A stretch of 64,000 bases of DNA, taken from assembly GCA_013397845.1 (NCBI GenBank), contig VZTG01000491.1, forward strand, positions 1,419,673 through 1,483,672. Reading direction: 5' to 3'. Under the pieces are notes generated by a model, which saw only the letters and a list, made by a program, of their open reading frames with translations, did no database searches and was not told the origin of the DNA. Made by a program: the position numbers and the translations under genes. Positions 59,890 to 64,000 of this stretch are shown here, piece after piece (the first letter of the stretch is position 1; every line of letters starts with the position of its first letter). Origin of the DNA: Melanocharis versteri. Its lineage: Eukaryota; Chordata; Aves; Passeriformes; Melanocharitidae.

Positions 59890-61550
59890 GAGTGGATCTG
59901 ATGATTGCAGGAACCATATAATCTCTCCTGAGACTGAATTCCTGGGCCTGAACAACCTGAGAGGGGCTATGAAAGCACATTCGTTCTGATATTTCCAGCT
60001 GTGAAAGCATACCCCTACACCTTTGGGCAGCCATGGGCCTGGGGATCCACCAGGGCTCCTGGAGCACGGCACCTGCTCCTGGCCCATGTGTGAGTGCTTG
60101 AGCTGCTTTCCTCTCCACAGCAGGTTATGCTGCAGTCCTGCTCTGTTTGAAAGGCCCGTGTGCTGCCCTGGCAGAGGCTGTGCTTCAGAGGACAATGCTT
60201 TCAGGACTGAAGGAACTGGTTATGGCTGGAAAATAACTCTCCTCAGTTCCATCATTTATCAATGACACACGTTGCACTTATCTTCTTTGGGACTGGATTT
60301 ATAGTCTGATAAAGTAAATGGCAGTCTCTTTGTTGACTTAAGAGGATTTTTGGGTTCACAGTTATGACTTGATACAGTAAAAGTATACTGCCTTCACAAG
60401 TCAAGGAAAAATAACCCATATTAGACTAAATTTTACTTTCCTAAATAGTCTGCCTTCTTGTTTTTTGGCACTATTTCACATAACTGCTATATTAGGATGT
60501 CTATTTTGTAATTGTGCAGAACAGATAGTTCTTTTCTTCTTCAAATAACTTTCAAATTCATCTTTCAGTTGTGTTTTTTGCTCTTCATCCAGCTCAGCTG
60601 AAGGCTTAATGCACGTCGACCTTTAGTAGATCTTCCTTTCTAAGACCTGCTTGACTTCCTTTGTGACTATTCTTTGTGGGGCAAGGAAATGACACTTTTC
60701 TTATATCACCTCCCATAGCAGGAATTTCTGTAAAGGATGGGGTTTCTCTCCCCTTCCATTAAACCTGTGTGTCCTCACAGACCCCTGTGAACACTGAAGG
60801 GCCTATGTGTAAATCAGGCGTTTCTTATCCACATCTTTAAAATCCTCGGTTTTTTCCTTTTTCCAAATGGTATTTTTTCAGGAGTTCTTTACAATCTTGT
60901 GCGAATTAGCTATGCATTTGGAAGCTGAGTTAAAAAGCTTTTAGAGAGTAAATCTCTAACAATTTGCAGTCTGAGGGTCTAATCTTGCTTACAGTGTTGA
61001 GGGAGGGGGAATTTCAAAGTGTTAGCAGAAACCCGGGAAGTTTTCTGAGAAGGAACCTGGACCAGTCTCTTCCTCCCATCTTTCATCTTACCTCCAAAGG
61101 GCTTGTTACTTTGGTGCCCGTGAGAAAGCCATGATTATTATTTCTTATAAACAGGGAATCAAGATAACAGGGTGGTTTGGCAGCGTTCCTCATTCCCAGA
61201 GTCATGTAGTTTCTCTTGTGTGTCAAAAAGAAGATCGTCTCTCCCTGTAACTCTTCCCCTCTCTTCATCGATCTCCTGTTGTGGCGCAGCCAGGGGAGAG
61301 GAACAGCTGCATTTGCATTTCTACAGATCATCTTCTCATACCTTGAAGGTTTTCCCTTCCCAGCCGAAGAGATGATCTCTATCTATGCTTATCTTTAATC
61401 TCATTCCATTGCCTATGATTTTTTTTATGATTTCATTAAGTGTCCCTTATGCTTATTTTGGAAAAATTTAGGAGAGCACGGAAAGATCCATGTGATGAGG
61501 AGGTGATGAGAAAGTGTGGTCTCAGAGGTACATATCAGGTAGGGAAGAAA
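59890..61550. other. Intergenic DNA, no gene recognised
   Basis: No coding, RNA or repeat feature was recognised. Confidence 0.6.
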
Positions 61551-62159
61551 TAATGATTGCAAGATATGTGAATACTATTGCTATGGGGGTCAGAGTTAAG
61601 GTTAATTAAATGTCTTCATTGTGCATTGTCTTCCCCTTAAGGTGTTTGAGAGCCTTCTAAGAGAACCATTAACTCTGAGCAGCCAAGGTTTTTAATGAAT
61701 ATTTTTATTGATTTTGCTTGCAACAGGTTTGCTCTTAACTTATGTCTATGTATTCCTCATGTATTTTGCCTTGAAAGTATATTTAAATTTTCCCAATTCA
61801 ATATTACTAACTGGTACATTTTAAATCAGATATGGCATGTAAATAGTCTTACTTTTTTAAGAGAAAGCCATCAAAGTGCATATAGTCCTTTTTTTTCAGT
61901 CTTTCTACAAACATGATATGAATAAAATATTCTGGAAATTACATGCAGATAACTAATGCGGCTCCCACTGAACTAGGCAATTAAACGATCTCCATATGAA
62001 TTGCTTGGTGATATGCAAAAGTATATGTTTTAGCGTTTCCTGCATTATACAGGATTTAAGATTAAAAAGAACATTGCATCTAGATAAAGATCCGAAAATT
62101 GTTGGGTCTCTTGTTTATAACCTCCATGTTGCTGTGAGAGATTTAAGCGGATATTAAGT

Positions 62160-62350
62160 ATGAGCATTTGTGATTCATTCCTTCTGTATGTATGAGCATT
62201 TCCTTTCAAAATGCCTGCTTCTCATTTTGCATGAAAACTACTGTTTCGCTGCCATGGAAATGAGAAATTGAGAGAATTAATGGAATGATAAATTTCCATT
62301 GCTTGGAGACTTTCAATCAAGGCTGGCTGTCTTGAAGAGTTATTGTTCTC
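62160..62350. promoter_or_regulatory. Candidate conserved non-coding block
   Basis: Non-repetitive, with ATTTTGCATGAAAACT, GAGAATTAATGGAATGATAA and GACTTTCAATCAAGGCT strings typical of homeodomain and POU/SOX-rich enhancers. Not tested for conservation. Confidence 0.25.
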
Positions 62351-62359
62351 ATTGTAGGA

Positions 62360-64000
62360 GGAACTAGAGGAGGTAGTGACCTATGTCTTTCTTTAAGGCC
62401 CTTTTCTGGCCCTAATATGATGTCTCTAATGCAAATTTCTTTTTCTATACTCAGTCTAGCCGGATCCCCTGGAGGTCTCAGCTCCTGCTGACAGTGCTGT
62501 ATGTGTCCTTAGGAATGCTCTTGACCTGACGCTGGTTTGGTTAGAGCTCACTTGGGACAATGCTATGGGTCTCCTCCAGGATATTTTGGTTTTTCATTTC
62601 TGCAAATCTTCAAGTAACTGCATTCTGTGTTTAGGCTGTGGGGCACATAACCTACAGTCAGAGGTGTCCAGAGTCCTCATCACTGGTTCTCCAACCTGAG
62701 GATCCAACTGGAGCATCCATGCTGCTCTGTATGCCTGTTCAAAAGACAAGTGGGCAGGGGACAGGAAGAGGGAAGTGGAATGTTAAACTTGCTAGAGGTC
62801 TTATGTGTCTTACCACTGTGTGTTACTCATCTAAAAAAACTCTCAGGCCTCTTCTGTGTTTACAAAAGGAAATGTTCGGTTCTGCTCCTGTTCAAACAAT
62901 CTATCAGCTCTGTGTCATAAAATACAACAGTACAGATCTGAGACCATTAGTTAAAGACATAAAGAATAACGCCCAAAGTTGTAAACATAAATTTTTGTGA
63001 ATTATTTTTTTATTGAAGTATGTTCAAGAAATTTGCATATAGATTAAACCCTAAATATACCAAATGTCAGTCTGTTTACATCCTGATGCCTTTGTGTTGT
63101 TGCTGTGAATGGATTGCACTCGGAGCTGGAGCATTCTCCTCATTGTCTCTCTGACTAAAATACTGCAGCAGTGAGGGTTACAAGGGATCCTTACAGGTCA
63201 CAGACATGCTTGGGAGATCTTTGACTTGTTGGGACTTTGGTATGAACTTGTCAGAATTTCAATGTGTGTTGCCTGAAAAGCTAATGGGGCTCCATCTGGA
63301 GACTTATAACTGATTACAGGCTCAATTATTTCTCCTACCTGAACAGCTCAGTCTTTTGTTCATACTCTTATAAAAAACAACAGCAGCAGCAACTCAGCAA
63401 CTTCTCCTCATCAGAAGGAGATATTCTTTGCTGAAAGCAGTTATTCCATGGGCTTGTACCCCATGCAGGCAAGTGTCTTTTTTTACTTTTTCTTTGTCTT
63501 TTTCCCCTCTAAATTTCATTTATTGGGCATTTTAAATGCCTCCTCCCTCAAGGTGATCTTGTAGTGGTTAGCGGTTCATCAGGATGGATGTACAGATGAT
63601 ATCGATATCCTTGCCTTCCCGGATGGGGCAGTCTAATCTAATTGTTGAGGCACCACAGGGGTCAGAGCAGTGGGATTATGCAGAGTGATCACTTCTAACT
63701 AAAATGTGATAGCACTGAAGGAGGAAATAAAACCTTATGGGGCAAAATAAGGTAAAAAGTGCATTTGGGTTGTTTGTACCATGATATAACAGCAGGAATT
63801 TGTCCTCAAAACCTTGGTGATAGAGCCTGGCTGTCAAGGCAAAGGATTTGAAATCTGCCTTGTAGACTCACTATTTCCTGCTGCAATCCCCTTCTTTCAT
63901 CTTTCTGTCTTCATCTGGAAAGGAAGAAATGATGTTATAATCTGACAAACAAAGGTTGCAAGAGCACCTGCTCTGTGTGAGGTCAGTGCCGTTTGGATCC
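62360..64000. other. Intergenic DNA to window end, no gene recognised
   Basis: A 120-codon open frame at 62638-63000 has no recognisable motif. AT-rich near 63000. Confidence 0.55.

Overview
This window is vertebrate nuclear DNA, most likely from a bird and probably a songbird. It holds a multi-exon gene with GT-AG introns, several CR1 LINE tails in both orientations (the typical avian retroposon), and two LTRs. One LTR opens with a TGTCTTGGTTTG start that I associate with passerine ERVL-type elements; that lineage call is from memory, not a database search. No bacterial operons, CRISPR arrays, tRNA or rRNA genes were recognised.

Layout. 1-3650: upstream intergenic DNA without a recognisable gene. 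3655-4684: a cluster of CR1 fragments interrupted by a very GC-rich block (4119-4433) that carries a (GGGAC)n run and has single N bases at its borders. 4685-8397: non-coding DNA, either upstream or first-intron sequence, with one ancient MIR-like SINE. 8398-35190: the one confident gene, XPNPEP1 (cytosolic X-prolyl aminopeptidase 1, M24B family), on the + strand. Nineteen coding exons give an uninterrupted 623-residue protein, the same length as the human enzyme, with all five expected metal ligands (D415, D426, H489, E523, E537). The 5' untranslated exon or exons were not found. 35200-64000: a gene-poor stretch with a small CpG-rich patch and CTCF-like site (35.6 kb), a 498-bp solo LTR with a perfect 5-bp target duplication (39.8 kb), a CR1 next to a CpG-dense 47-bp minisatellite (49.0-50.0 kb), a 49-bp minisatellite (57.0 kb), a second LTR (57.65 kb), a longer CR1 with a broken reverse-transcriptase tail (59.1-59.9 kb), and several AT-rich blocks that look like candidate conserved enhancers.

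Context. In human, XPNPEP1 lies head-to-head with ADD3 and its 3' side faces a long gene desert toward SORCS1. The empty right half here fits that arrangement. That is inference from known synteny, since no neighbouring gene is visible.

No convincing new biological system was found. The observations most worth checking are the GC-rich block inserted in a CR1 between N bases (assembly scar or real promoter island), the missing first exon, the two GC-rich tandem or G-quadruplex tracts, the CTCF-like sites, and the AT-rich candidate enhancers.
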